The notes under the pieces: generated by a model | Told to the model about the DNA's origin: nothing | The model's database searches: none | Seen by the model: the letters and a program-made list of their open reading frames with translations, nothing else | In this document: positions 32,284 through 41,713 of the stretch, one piece after another | How positions within the stretch are numbered: position 1 is the first letter of the stretch | Layout: each line of letters starts with the position of its first letter | NCBI RefSeq assembly: GCF_000013745.1 | Contig: NC_007925.1 | Location: 5,146,001-5,210,000 of the forward strand | Direction: 5' to 3' | Source: Rhodopseudomonas_A palustris_F | GTDB taxonomy: Bacteria > Pseudomonadota > Alphaproteobacteria > Rhizobiales > Xanthobacteraceae | Length of the DNA stretch: 64,000 nt | Translations under genes and position numbers: made by a program

Positions 32284-33294
32284 TCAGCCGCGCCATTCCA
32301 AGGCGACCGGATGCGCCGCCTCGCCGGCCGATTCGAACTGCGAGATATTGCGGATGGTGGTCTCGGCGATGGCCGTCAACGCCTCTTGCGTGAAGAAGGC
32401 TTGGTGAGCGGTGATCAGAACGTTGGGGAACGTCAGCAGTCGGGCAAAATCATCGTCTTGAATGATCTGCCCGGACAGGTTCTCGAAGAAGAGCTCGCTT
32501 TCCTCCTCATAGACGTCGAGACCCAAATAGCCGATCGTCTTGCTCTTCAATCCCTGGATCACGTCCCGCGTATCGATGAGCGCGCCGCGTCCGGTATTGA
32601 TCAGCATCACGCCCGGCTTCATCGCAGCGATCGCCGTCGCATTGATCACGTGATGGGTGTTCGGGGTCAGTGGGCAATGCAACGTGACGATGTCGGACTG
32701 CGACAGCAACTCCTGCAGGCCGACATAGCGTGCTCCGAGCGCCGCGAAGGCGGGATTGGGGTGAGGATCAAAACCCAGCACGCGACAGCCGAATCCGGCC
32801 ATGATGCCGGCGACCGACAGACCGATATTTCCGGTGCCGACAATTCCGATGCAACGCCCTTTGAGATCGAACCCGAGCAATCCTTCCAGAGCGAAGTTAC
32901 CTTCGCGGACCCGCGCGTAAGCGCGATGGATCTTCCGGTTGAGGGACAGGATCAGCGCGACCGTGTGCTCCGCCACGGCTGCCGGCGAATAGGCCGGCAC
33001 GCGCGCCACCGCGATTCCAAGATCGCGCGCGGCCATCAGATCCACATTGTTGAAGCCGGCGCAACGCAACGCCACAAGTCGCACGCCGTTGGCCTTCAGC
33101 ATTCGCAGCACGGATCGGTCGAGCCCATCGTTGACGAACGCGCAGATCGCCTCGGCCTGGCCGCTCAGCTGCGCTGTGTCCGGCCCCAGGCGCGGCTCGA
33201 GGAAATGCAGATCATGCCTGTCGCCGTCCTTGGTATTGGCCGCGGTCAGAAACCGCCGATCGTAGGGCTTGGTATTGAACACCGCGACTTTCAT
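32284..33294 (-). CDS. ldhA: D-lactate dehydrogenase (fermentative type, 2-hydroxyacid dehydrogenase)
   Basis: NADH-dependent reduction of pyruvate to D-lactate. The 336-residue product resembles E. coli LdhA: N-terminal MKVAVFNTKPYDRRFL; ALRCAGFNNVDL; NAD-binding GIVGTGNIG (about 150-158); HCPLTPNTHHVIN; catalytic Arg in INTGRGALIDT; the conserved Glu in LDVYEEESELFFENLSG; catalytic His in ITAHQAFFT. The YEEE...FFEN stretch is typical of LdhA rather than other D-2-hydroxyacid dehydrogenases. ATG 33294 is chosen because GGAG lies about 8 nt upstream and the family start matches. It lies 114 nt downstream of the RND permease gene on the opposite side of that gene's stop and is probably an independent unit. 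Confidence 0.9.
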   Translation of the reverse strand: MKVAVFNTKPYDRRFLTAANTKDGDRHDLHFLEPRLGPDTAQLSGQAEAICAFVNDGLDRSVLRMLKANGVRLVALRCAGFNNVDLMAARDLGIAVARVPAYSPAAVAEHTVALILSLNRKIHRAYARVREGNFALEGLLGFDLKGRCIGIVGTGNIGLSVAGIMAGFGCRVLGFDPHPNPAFAALGARYVGLQELLSQSDIVTLHCPLTPNTHHVINATAIAAMKPGVMLINTGRGALIDTRDVIQGLKSKTIGYLGLDVYEEESELFFENLSGQIIQDDDFARLLTFPNVLITAHQAFFTQEALTAIAETTIRNISQFESAGEAAHPVALEWRG

Positions 33295-33408
33295 GGACCG
33301 AACTCCGATCGTGGACTCTTCCGACTGCGCGTCCGCAGACGATCCGGTGGTGCTCACCGGCGCCTTCGGCGTGCGCCTACTGATTTCGAATGCGGCAGCA
33401 TGACAATT

Positions 33409-36400
33409 TTAGAGTGATTTGGTCGGCACCTTGTTCTCTGTGGTCGCAATCACTTCGGCCTTCACCCTGCTCCGGGTCAACAGGCGGAAGAACAGCGGCA
33501 CAAAGATGATGGCGAGCGCGGTGGCGGCGATCATGCCGCCGATCACGCCGGTGCCGATCGAGTGCTGGCTGGCGGAGCCGGCGCCGTTCGCGATCGCCAG
33601 CGGCATCACGCCGAGAATGAACGTCAACGACGTCATGATGATCGGCCGGAACCGCAGCCGCGCGGCTTCCAATGCCGCGTCCACCACCGACAGTCCCTCG
33701 CGGTGACGCCGCGCGGCAAACTCCACGATCAGAATCGCGTTCTTGGCTGACAGTCCGATCAGCGTCACCAGCCCGATCTGGAAATAGATGTTGTTCTCCA
33801 GACCGCGCAGCCAGATCGCCAAGATGGCACCGAACAGCGCAAACGGCACCGCGGTCAGCACCGCCAAGGGCAGCGACCAGCGCTCGTATTGCGCGGCCAG
33901 GATCAGGAACACCATCAGCAGGCCGAACAGAAACCCCTGATAGCCGGTGCCCTCGGTCGAGATCTCCTGGTAGGCCGAGCCGGTCCAGCCGATCGAATAG
34001 TCCGACCCGAGCGTATTGCTAACCACCTCCCGCATCGCGGCCAGCGCTTGCCCCGAAGAAAATCCCGGCGCCGGATTGCCGAGAATCTTGGCTGAGGGGA
34101 AGATGTTGAAGCGATCGACCGAGTCCGGGCCGAGCACGCGCTTGACCTTGACCACCGCATCCAGCGGAATCATCGCGCCGGTCTCCGAGCGGGCGTAGAT
34201 GAACCGCAGGTCGCCCGGCTCGCTGCGGAAGTCGGATTCCGACGACAGGCTGACCCGGTAGGTGCGTCCGAACAACGTGAAATCGTTGACGTAGAGGCTG
34301 CCGAACCCGCTCTGCATGGTTTGGAAGATGCTGTCGATCGGCACCCCGAGCGTCTTCGCCTTGTCGCGATCGACGTCGATCCGGTATTGCGGGACCGAGG
34401 TGGAAAATTGCGAGCGCACCCCGGCCAGTTCCGGTCGCTTGGCCGCCTCGGCGACCACCCGGTTAGCCGCATCGGCTAATTCCTGCAGCGAGACGCCGGA
34501 ACGATTTTGCAAATACAATTCGAACCCGCCGGTGGTGCTGATGCCCTGGATTGCCGGCGGATTGAAACCGATCACGACGCCGTCGCGAAACAGGGCATTG
34601 AGCCGGCTCAGCGCCGGCGCGAACTGCCGGGCATCCGACTCTGGCGTGGTGCGCTCCGCCCAGTCCTTCAGGGTGATGAAGGAGACCCCGGCATTGGTCT
34701 TCTGCGCGCTCGACAGGATGTCGTAGCCGGACATCGTGACGACGCCCGATACTTCGGGCATGTCCTTGATGGTGTTGGCTGTGATCTGGCCGATCTCGCG
34801 GGTCCGGCTGAGCGACGCGGCCGGCGGCAGCGACGTCACCATCAGCACGCGGCCCTGGTCCTCCTCCGGCACCAGACTGCCCGGCACCGTGTTGAACAGC
34901 ACGGCGGTCGCGGCGAGCATCACGCCGACGACGGCCAGCGAGACCACCACCCGCCGCATGAAGAACGCGACCATGGCGCCGTATCGGTCGGTCAGCCATT
35001 CGAAGCCGCGGTTGAAAATCCGGAACGGCCGCGCCGGCTCCTGATGCTGCGGCTTCAGGATCAGCGCAGCGAGCGCCGGCGTCAGCGTCAGCGCCACGAT
35101 GCTGGAAATCACCACCGACACCGCGATCGTCACCGCGAACTGGCGGTACAATTCGCCGGCAAGTCCGCCGAGAAACGACACCGGAACGAACACCGCGCAC
35201 AGCGACAGCGAGGTCGCGATGACCGGCCCGCTCACCTCGTCCATCGCCTTGATCGCCGCGTCGCGGGGCGATCTCTTTTCGGTGCGCATGATGCGCTCGA
35301 TGTTCTCCAGCACGACGATGGCGTCGTCGACGACGATGCCGATCGACAGCACCAGCCCGAACAGCGTCAGCAGGTTGATCGAGAACCCCAGCGCGTACAT
35401 GCCGGCAAAGGTGCCGATCACCGAAACCGGCACGGCGATCACCGGGATCAGCGTCGCCCGCAGGTTCTGCATGAACAGGAACACGACCGAGGTCACCAGC
35501 ACGATCGCCTCGATGAAGGTTCGGACCACCCGTTCGATCGATGCCTCGACAAAGCGCGTGGTGTTGAACGGATTGCGATATTCGAGACCTTCGGGGAACC
35601 GGGCCTGCAGCCGGTCCATCGTCGCAAGCACGTTGGCCGAGACCTCGAGCGCGTTGGCGCCGGGCTGCAGATAGACCCCGATCGGCACCGTCGGCGCACC
35701 GTTATAGGTCGCCGCGAAACTGTAGTTCAGCGCGCCGAGCTCGACCCGGGCGACATCCTTGACCCGCAGTGCGCCGCCGAATTCGTCGGAGCGGATGATG
35801 ATATTCTCGAATTCGGCAGGATCGGCGAAGCGGCCCTGCGTCGTCACCGAATAGGTGAAGGCGTTCGGTTTGGTCTGCGGTTCCTCGCCGAACCGGCCGG
35901 CGGCGAATTGGGCGTTCTGCTCGCGGATCGCCGCGGCGATGTCGCCCGGCGTCAGGCTGAACTGCGCCAGCTTATCCGGACGCAGCCAGATCCGCATCGA
36001 ATAGTCGGACGCGCCGAACAGCGACGCATCGCCGACGCCGGGCGTGCGGCGCAATTCATCGATGACGTTGATCAGCGCATAGTTGCCGATGAAGACGGTA
36101 TCGTAGCGCTCACCCGGCGATGACATCGTCAGCACCTGCAGGATATCGCTGGAGCGCTTCTGCACCACGACGCCCTGGCGCGCCACTTCGGCCGGCAGCA
36201 GCGGCGTCGCGCGCTGCACCCGATTGTTGACGTTGATCGTGGCCTGGTCGGGATCGGTGCCGATCGCAAACGTCACCGAGATCGACAGCGTGCCCGACCC
36301 CGTCGAGGTCGAGCGCATATAGAGCATGTTCTCGACGCCGTTGATCTGCTGCTCCAGCGGCGCGGCCACCGTCTCGGCGATGGTTTCGGCGGAAGCCCCG

Positions 36401-36552
36401 GGATAGGTCGCGCTGATCCGCACCTCCGGCGGCACGATCGCCGGATATTGCGCGATCGGCAACGCGCGCATCGAGATCAACCCGACCAGCACGATGCCGA
36501 TCGAGATGACCGCGGCGAACACCGGCCGGTCGATGAAGAAGCGCGAAAACAT
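33409..36552 (-). CDS. RND multidrug efflux permease (AcrB/MexB type, HAE-1)
   Basis: Inner-membrane drug/proton antiporter, 1047 residues (AcrB has 1049). It begins MFSRFFIDRPVFAAVISIGI, has the TM4 proton-relay LSIGIVVDDAIVVLENIERI with both Asp, and keeps the TM10 Lys (LSAKNAILIVEFA) and RFRPIIMTSLTF. The porter-domain signatures PAIVPPEVRISATYPGASAETI and MRIWLRPDKLAQFSLTPGDI are as in MexB. Start overlaps the adaptor gene's stop by one base (TAATG), so the two are co-translated. The order adaptor-permease is the standard one. No outer-membrane channel gene follows. Substrate range unknown. Confidence 0.93.
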   Translation of the reverse strand: MFSRFFIDRPVFAAVISIGIVLVGLISMRALPIAQYPAIVPPEVRISATYPGASAETIAETVAAPLEQQINGVENMLYMRSTSTGSGTLSISVTFAIGTDPDQATINVNNRVQRATPLLPAEVARQGVVVQKRSSDILQVLTMSSPGERYDTVFIGNYALINVIDELRRTPGVGDASLFGASDYSMRIWLRPDKLAQFSLTPGDIAAAIREQNAQFAAGRFGEEPQTKPNAFTYSVTTQGRFADPAEFENIIIRSDEFGGALRVKDVARVELGALNYSFAATYNGAPTVPIGVYLQPGANALEVSANVLATMDRLQARFPEGLEYRNPFNTTRFVEASIERVVRTFIEAIVLVTSVVFLFMQNLRATLIPVIAVPVSVIGTFAGMYALGFSINLLTLFGLVLSIGIVVDDAIVVLENIERIMRTEKRSPRDAAIKAMDEVSGPVIATSLSLCAVFVPVSFLGGLAGELYRQFAVTIAVSVVISSIVALTLTPALAALILKPQHQEPARPFRIFNRGFEWLTDRYGAMVAFFMRRVVVSLAVVGVMLAATAVLFNTVPGSLVPEEDQGRVLMVTSLPPAASLSRTREIGQITANTIKDMPEVSGVVTMSGYDILSSAQKTNAGVSFITLKDWAERTTPESDARQFAPALSRLNALFRDGVVIGFNPPAIQGISTTGGFELYLQNRSGVSLQELADAANRVVAEAAKRPELAGVRSQFSTSVPQYRIDVDRDKAKTLGVPIDSIFQTMQSGFGSLYVNDFTLFGRTYRVSLSSESDFRSEPGDLRFIYARSETGAMIPLDAVVKVKRVLGPDSVDRFNIFPSAKILGNPAPGFSSGQALAAMREVVSNTLGSDYSIGWTGSAYQEISTEGTGYQGFLFGLLMVFLILAAQYERWSLPLAVLTAVPFALFGAILAIWLRGLENNIYFQIGLVTLIGLSAKNAILIVEFAARRHREGLSVVDAALEAARLRFRPIIMTSLTFILGVMPLAIANGAGSASQHSIGTGVIGGMIAATALAIIFVPLFFRLLTRSRVKAEVIATTENKVPTKSL

Positions 36553-37763
36553 TACTTCGCCTGGCCGGACGACGCGGCCGGCTCCGCCGCTTCTGCCCGG
36601 GTCCGACCATTGGCTTCGCCGTCGGGATTCACCGGCACCGGCTTGACCTTGGCGCCGGGGTGAATTCGCAGCAGTCCGTCGACCACCAGCTTCTCGCCGT
36701 CGTTCAATCCCTCCTTCACCGCCCAGCCGCCCTCGACCTTGCGGTCGAGCTTGATCGGCCGTGACATGACGCTGGCATTGCCGGAATTGAGCACATACAC
36801 GAAGGCGCCTTGCGGCCCCTGCGACACCGCCCGTTCCGGCACCACGAAAACGCCTTGCAGCACCACGCCGGAGAGCCTGACGCGGACGAACTGGTTCGGC
36901 AGCAGCGCGCCGTCGGGATTGGGGAAGATCGCGCGGATCTGCAGGGTGCCGGTGCGCGGATCGACCACCGAGGCGGCCTCGTTGATCTGGCCCTTTGCCG
37001 GATAGAGCGAGCCGTCGCCGAACTGCAGCGTGACGTCAATGTCGGAGCGTTTCAGCGGCTGGTCGCGTGCCTGATTGATGCCGCGCAGCTCGACGAATTC
37101 GGATTCGCTGAGCGAAAAATTCACATAGGCCGGATCGAGCTGGGTGATGGTGGTGAGCACGGTCTGCTGCGCCTGCGCCAGCGCGCCTTCCGGCGGCGAC
37201 GACAGGCTGGTCGGCCCGGACACCGGCGCGGTGACGGTGGTGAATTCAAGATTGAGCTTGGCGGTCTCGATGTCGGCTTGCGCGCTCAGCAGCGCGGCAC
37301 GGGCCAGATCGCGCGCCGCGCGGGCGTCCTCCAGCTGCTTGTCGGTCGCGACCTGGCGCTGCGCCAGTTGCTCAATGCGGTCGAAATTCTCCTCGGCCTG
37401 CACCAGCGTGGCACGGGCCTGCAGCGCCTGCGCATTGGCGCGGTCGAGCGCGGCCTGGTAGCTGCGCGGATCGATGCGAAACAGCACGTCGCCCTGCTTG
37501 ACGGTGGCGCCTTCGACGAATTCGCGCTTCAGGATGGTGCCGCCGACCTGCGCCCGCACCTCGACATTGCGGAATCCGGCGACGCGGCCGGCATTGGTCA
37601 GCGGCAAGGGCACGTCTGCGCGGCGCAATTCGATCACCGCTACCTCGACCGGCGGGGGGGCGGCCTTTTGCGCGACTTGCTGCGGATCGCCGAAATAGAA
37701 ATAGCCTGCGGCGCCGAGTGCAAGTGCAACGATGAGGGCAAAGACCAAACCGGCTGATTTCAT
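36552..37763 (-). CDS. RND efflux periplasmic adaptor (AcrA/MexA type)
   Basis: Membrane fusion protein of about 403 residues partnering the permease gene that overlaps its stop. An N-terminal helix (about 3-26, GLVFALIVALALGAAGYFYFG) anchors it, no lipobox Cys is present. Lipoyl halves are VEVRAQVGGTILKREFVEGATVKQGDVLF and FTTVTAPVSGP region, flanking a coiled-coil hairpin (about 95-160); beta-barrel and proximal domains follow. The C-terminus is Ala/Glu-rich (RAEAAEPAASSGQAK). Start is uncertain among ATG 37763, GTG 37769 and TTG 37772; GAAGG upstream fits the GTG slightly better in spacing, but the ATG leads straight into the anchor. Confidence 0.9.
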   Translation of the reverse strand: MKSAGLVFALIVALALGAAGYFYFGDPQQVAQKAAPPPVEVAVIELRRADVPLPLTNAGRVAGFRNVEVRAQVGGTILKREFVEGATVKQGDVLFRIDPRSYQAALDRANAQALQARATLVQAEENFDRIEQLAQRQVATDKQLEDARAARDLARAALLSAQADIETAKLNLEFTTVTAPVSGPTSLSSPPEGALAQAQQTVLTTITQLDPAYVNFSLSESEFVELRGINQARDQPLKRSDIDVTLQFGDGSLYPAKGQINEAASVVDPRTGTLQIRAIFPNPDGALLPNQFVRVRLSGVVLQGVFVVPERAVSQGPQGAFVYVLNSGNASVMSRPIKLDRKVEGGWAVKEGLNDGEKLVVDGLLRIHPGAKVKPVPVNPDGEANGRTRAEAAEPAASSGQAK

Positions 37764-38176
37764 TCGCACCAACGACCTTCAAGCTGCCGGACCCCACCAA
37801 GATCAGCCAACGGATTGGCCCGACGCGTGTAGCAACGTCTGCGAAAGGTACGCGCGATAATCAGGCAACCTGAACCGATCGCGTCGGTTCCAACAGGCGC
37901 AACGCCTAAAGTGCGACACGATGTCCGCCACCTTGAGCCGGTCTCCACCACAGCCGCCCGATCATTGACCGGCAGAGCCGGAGACGACACGGGCGCCGAG
38001 CATGGTGTTGCCGCGCGAATCCCCACAAGGATGCCGGTAGGACTCCCCCATTCAGAATGAAGCTGCGAATTCGGCAGATGCCGGGACAAGATGTGCTGTT
38101 CGAGCCGCGGGCATTAGCCGACGCGCTGCGGGATCGTGAAACCTGGTCACCATCTCAGGTCGTCTGCCCTCGTAGC
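37764..38176. other. Intergenic region upstream of the RND operon, no gene seen
   Basis: About 410 nt between the start of the adaptor gene and the stop of the next minus-strand gene. It should hold the promoter of the RND operon; no TetR-type gene or clear operator is visible. Open frames here have unlikely composition. Confidence 0.45.
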
Positions 38177-39589
38177 TCACCGGCGCAGGTCGCTCACTCC
38201 AAGTTCCGTCCACAGCCAACCGAAATTGTACTTGGCTATCGGGTTGTTTGGGTCAGCGGATTTCGCGGCCTGGTTCTCCATCGTCTTCAACCATTCGACG
38301 ACTTTGCTCCGTCCGCTGTCAGTCTTGACCGCGGCGCGCGGCGTTTCTCCTCCAAGCATGCTAACCGGCAGATCGAGCGCCTCGCGATAGTGCCGGTCCA
38401 TGTAGCCATGGATGATGGCGCATTGCTGCTGCTCGGGAATATCGGGCGGGTCCAGCATGCCGGGGTCGTGTGACGCCATGATTTGCTCGATCGATTCCGC
38501 CTTGACCAAAGGTGGACCGAGGCGCAGGCCGAGGATGTCGGCCAGCAGCGCGAACCCACGGTCGGCACGTTGCCGCGAGTTGACACTGAGCACCAGTGAC
38601 TGGTCCTCCAACCGGATATCGCCGAGCACGAGCGCGCCGTTCAGCCAGGTTTCGACGGCCAGCGCTTGCTCCGACGGCTCGTCGTCCTCCGATCCCGCCG
38701 CCGCCGGATTTCCCAGGTCGATCCAACTCCACGACATCGTGCCCGTCTGCCGAAGCTCCGGTCGCGCCTGCAGAATGGCTCCGATGTCGTCACCGGTGGC
38801 CCCAGCGGCGAGCGGATACCACGCCTCGCAAAACATCAGTTCATCGCCTTCGGAGTTGTGCAATTCGGGAGTGTCCGGTGCTTGGAGTCGATGAATCACA
38901 TCGACGAGCCAAAAGGTGGTGAACATCGGAGTGATCGCGCGAAGCCTCTCGGTCGGAGACTGCGCCGAGACGCTCACCTCGTCGAATTCCAGTCCCTCCG
39001 CTTCCATGATCTCCCGCTTTTCCTCGATGCTGAGCGAGTCGAGCTCCTGCACGGCTTCAATAAAAGCTTCCGACGTCTCGCGGTTGAATGCCAGCGCGCC
39101 ACCGGCGATCTGCATTCGCGACCCGATCTGAACGACACGGGCGGCAAGGTGATCCCAGGGCCTGAGGCTTAGGGTCGCGCTCCGCTCGCTGATCAGCACC
39201 GGCTCGCCGCCGCGGATCAGGTCGCGCGCCCGAAACGAGGTGCCGGGGACAATATCGCTCACTTCATAGAGGCTCATTGTCGAGGGTCGCAGTGCCGCCA
39301 TGTAGGCCCGAACCGACGCAGATTCTTTCCACCCCCGGCGCTTCAGATAGCTGTCGATCGCGTTTTCGCCGTCGTCGAATTCCCGGGTCAGAAAGTCCTC
39401 GAAAGCGCAGGCCCAAACCATGCTCATGAACAATTCTTCGCCGATTGTGGCGAGGACATCGTCGATCTCAAGGCCGGTTTCGTCGCAGGCGGGTATCAGA
39501 TGGTCTTGCAGAACCTCCTCGAAGCGGTCGACCCACGGCTCACGCGTCGATAGCTTTACCAGTCCTTCGAGCAAATGCTTGCTACCCAT
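38177..39589 (-). CDS. Large hypothetical protein
   Basis: A 470-residue acidic, soluble protein, no signal peptide or membrane helix. I do not recognise the family with confidence. The N-terminal third is helical (VDRFEEVLQDHLIPACDETGLE, then FEDFLTREFDDGENAIDSYLKRRGW); residues around 110-180 form a beta-rich part (DIVPGTSFRARDLIRGGEPVLI, then SATLSLRPWDHLAARVV). The C-terminal about 60 residues (YMDRHYREALDLPVSMLGG, then TPRAAVKTDSGRSKVVEWLK) resemble a short helical segment found at the end of some SEC-C-type proteins. ATG 39589 is favoured by AGGA 5 nt upstream; an in-frame start 66 nt further up is possible. No operon partner is seen. Confidence 0.7.
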   Translation of the reverse strand: MGSKHLLEGLVKLSTREPWVDRFEEVLQDHLIPACDETGLEIDDVLATIGEELFMSMVWACAFEDFLTREFDDGENAIDSYLKRRGWKESASVRAYMAALRPSTMSLYEVSDIVPGTSFRARDLIRGGEPVLISERSATLSLRPWDHLAARVVQIGSRMQIAGGALAFNRETSEAFIEAVQELDSLSIEEKREIMEAEGLEFDEVSVSAQSPTERLRAITPMFTTFWLVDVIHRLQAPDTPELHNSEGDELMFCEAWYPLAAGATGDDIGAILQARPELRQTGTMSWSWIDLGNPAAAGSEDDEPSEQALAVETWLNGALVLGDIRLEDQSLVLSVNSRQRADRGFALLADILGLRLGPPLVKAESIEQIMASHDPGMLDPPDIPEQQQCAIIHGYMDRHYREALDLPVSMLGGETPRAAVKTDSGRSKVVEWLKTMENQAAKSADPNNPIAKYNFGWLWTELGVSDLRR

Positions 39590-40181
39590 TTTTCCTGCCC
39601 GCGTCTTGGGTTCATGTGGCGGCCGCATCGCGCACGACCCAACGCAGTCTAGCAAGAGCGCGCCATCGGTTCGATCCGGATCCGGATCGCTGGGACGAAA
39701 TCAACTGGTTTTTCGTGATACCGCCCTGGGTCTGCGGCAGCGATCGGCGCACCGAGCAGCAGACCTCTATGAAGGCCAGGGCAGACGCTGGCGAGGGCGC
39801 CCGCGGACCCGCCCTCGGCTTTGATCGCGGACGCTGTGTTCCGAAACCCAGGATGCATTTTTCGCGATCATGCTCTGAGCTTCGCAACGTTAGCGCCCCG
39901 CACGCAACCGTTCGCCCCGAACTGCCGATGATGCGCACGTCACGCAAACTTGAAGTCGCCGTCCCGGTCTCGGCCAAATTCCCGCGGTAGCGGTCGGTCA
40001 AGTGCGACGCTGTCAAACGACAAATTTCTGCCTCGGCGACGCCGCGCAATCGATTGATGATTGATCGCTGCCGATGTGCCGTCGACTGCTACGAGCTGGC
40101 ACAAATCTCCCGGTGTGGAGTTACGTCAGCGGGCCTGTCCTTCGTCAAAGCGTGCAGCGGCCGGCTCGAAAGCGAGGATCC
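39590..40181. other. Divergent intergenic region with a partial Rhizobiales repeat
   Basis: 592 nt between the divergent hypothetical gene and the aldehyde oxidoreductase operon. GCATTTTTCGCGATCATGCTCTG at about 39854-39876 is a truncated copy of the hairpin repeat at 25599-25646. Several short open frames exist on both strands but lack ribosome sites and look like chance frames. Operon promoters must lie here; I cannot place them. Confidence 0.5.
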
Positions 40182-40721
40182 ATGGCTATCACCGTCAACG
40201 GCGCCGACGTCGCATTGCCTGATGACCCGCGGGTGTCGCTGCTCGACCATCTGCGCGAGACGCTGCATCTCAGCGGCACCAAGAAAGGCTGCGATCAAGG
40301 CGCCTGCGGGGCCTGTACCGTGCTGGCCGGCGGCCAGCGCATCCTGTCCTGCCTTGCACTCGCGGTCCAGTATGATGGCCAACAGATCACGACCATCGAG
40401 GGGATCGGCACCGCAACCGATCTGCATCCGCTGCAGCAGGCGTTCGTCGAGCATGACGGATTTCAGTGCGGCTACTGCACCCCCGGCCAGATCTGCTCGG
40501 CGGTGGCGATGGTCGAAGAAGCCCGCGCCGGCATGCCGAGCCACGTGTCCGACGATCTGTTGGCCGACCATTTCGCGCTCAGCCACGACGAGTTGCGCGA
40601 GCGGATGAGCGGCAACCTGTGCCGATGCGGCGCGCATAACGGCATCATCGCGGCGATCCGGGCGACCTATGCGGACGAAGCGCAAACGCAGGATCCCCTG
40701 GCCGTGGAGACAGCCGCATGA
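40182..40721 (+). CDS. paoA: Aldehyde oxidoreductase 2Fe-2S subunit (PaoA/YagT type)
   Basis: Small iron-sulfur subunit of a xanthine-oxidase-family molybdenum enzyme. Of 179 residues, about 1-75 form the plant-type ferredoxin domain with the CDQGACGACTVLAGG cluster motif and a fourth Cys in RILSCLALA; the C-terminal four-helix domain carries the second cluster in GYCTPGQ and NLCRCGAHN. No twin-arginine signal is found at the chosen start, unlike E. coli PaoA, so the complex may be cytoplasmic; the in-frame upstream extension begins with Arg-Arg but is not convincing as a Tat signal. GAGGA lies about 6 nt before the ATG. Its stop overlaps the start of the FAD subunit gene by 4 nt (ATGA). Confidence 0.93.
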   Translation: MAITVNGADVALPDDPRVSLLDHLRETLHLSGTKKGCDQGACGACTVLAGGQRILSCLALAVQYDGQQITTIEGIGTATDLHPLQQAFVEHDGFQCGYCTPGQICSAVAMVEEARAGMPSHVSDDLLADHFALSHDELRERMSGNLCRCGAHNGIIAAIRATYADEAQTQDPLAVETAA

Positions 40722-41713
40722 CGCCGTTCAGTTACAACCGCGCGGCCAATGCCGGCGACGCCGTTCGCCTTGGCGCTGGTCCTGGTGCGAAATATCTCGG
40801 CGGGGGGACCAACCTGGTCGACCTGATGCGCGAGACGATCGAGCGTCCGGTGGCGCTGGTCGATGTGACGGCCCTGGACGCTCGCATCTTCGACACCGAC
40901 GATGGCGGCCTCTACATCGGCGCGGCGGTCCGGAATTCGGCATTGGCGGCCGATCGGCGGGTGCGCGCGAACTATCCGATGCTGACCCGCGCGATCCTCG
41001 CCGGTGCGAGCGCGCAGATCCGCAACATGGCCACGGTCGGCGGCAACCTGCTGCAGCGTACGCGCTGCACCTATTTCTACGACGATGCCGGATCGGCGTG
41101 CAATAAGCGGTCGCCCGGTCAGGGTTGCGGCGCCCGCGACGGATTCCATCGCTATCACGCGATCCTCGGTGCGTCGGAGCAGTGCATCGCGACCCATCCA
41201 TCGGATATGGCGGTCGCGCTGGCCGCGCTCGACGCGGTGGTGCATTTGCAGGGCCGCGGCGGAGCGCGATCGATCGCGCTGAGCGATCTGCATCTGCTGC
41301 CGGGCGAGCGACCGGACATCGAGACGGTGCTTGAGCCCGGCGAACTGATCGCTGCGATCGAATTGCCGCCGCTGCCGCTGGCCCGCAACTCGGCTTATCG
41401 CAAGGTTCGCGATCGGGCGAGTTATGCGTTCGCGGTGATTTCCGTTGCCGCCGCGCTCGAGGTGAAGCACGGCCGTATCACCGATGTCCGGCTCGCTTTG
41501 GGCGGCGTCGCGCACAAGCCGTGGCGCGCCGCAAAGGCGGAAGCCGCGCTGATCGGCCGGCCGCCGAGCGAGGTCAGCTTCCGTACCGCAGCCGATGCTG
41601 AACTTGCGGAAGCGGTTCCGCTGCCGCTCAACGCCTTCAAGGTCGAACTGGCCAAGCGCAGCATTGCCGCGGTGCTGGCCGATCTCGCGCACGCCTCGGG
41701 AGCGCAGCCATGA
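40718..41713 (+). CDS. paoB: Aldehyde oxidoreductase FAD-binding subunit with extra 4Fe-4S cluster (PaoB/YagS type)
   Basis: A 331-residue flavin subunit. FAD-binding motifs are KYLGGGTNLVDLM and the NMATVGGNLLQRTRC region; the second half is the CO dehydrogenase flavoprotein C-terminal domain (RKVRDRASYAFAVISVAAAL). Between them lies the insertion characteristic of E. coli PaoB: Cys residues in TRCTYFYDD, ACNKRSPGQGCGARDGFHRYHAILG and EQCIATHPSDM, four in all, which bind a 4Fe-4S cluster absent from ordinary xanthine dehydrogenases. The gene overlaps both neighbours by 4 nt, so the three subunits are translationally coupled. Call is firm. Confidence 0.93.
   Translation: MTPFSYNRAANAGDAVRLGAGPGAKYLGGGTNLVDLMRETIERPVALVDVTALDARIFDTDDGGLYIGAAVRNSALAADRRVRANYPMLTRAILAGASAQIRNMATVGGNLLQRTRCTYFYDDAGSACNKRSPGQGCGARDGFHRYHAILGASEQCIATHPSDMAVALAALDAVVHLQGRGGARSIALSDLHLLPGERPDIETVLEPGELIAAIELPPLPLARNSAYRKVRDRASYAFAVISVAAALEVKHGRITDVRLALGGVAHKPWRAAKAEAALIGRPPSEVSFRTAADAELAEAVPLPLNAFKVELAKRSIAAVLADLAHASGAQP

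Noticed and set aside
32042..32296. Minus-strand open frame across the tRNA
   Set aside because: Overlaps tRNA-Arg completely; contains the tRNA antisense, no ribosome site.
39590..40181. Several 60-180-codon open frames in the gap before the aldehyde oxidoreductase operon
   Set aside because: No ribosome sites, conflicting overlaps on both strands and low-complexity composition; one includes a truncated repeat.
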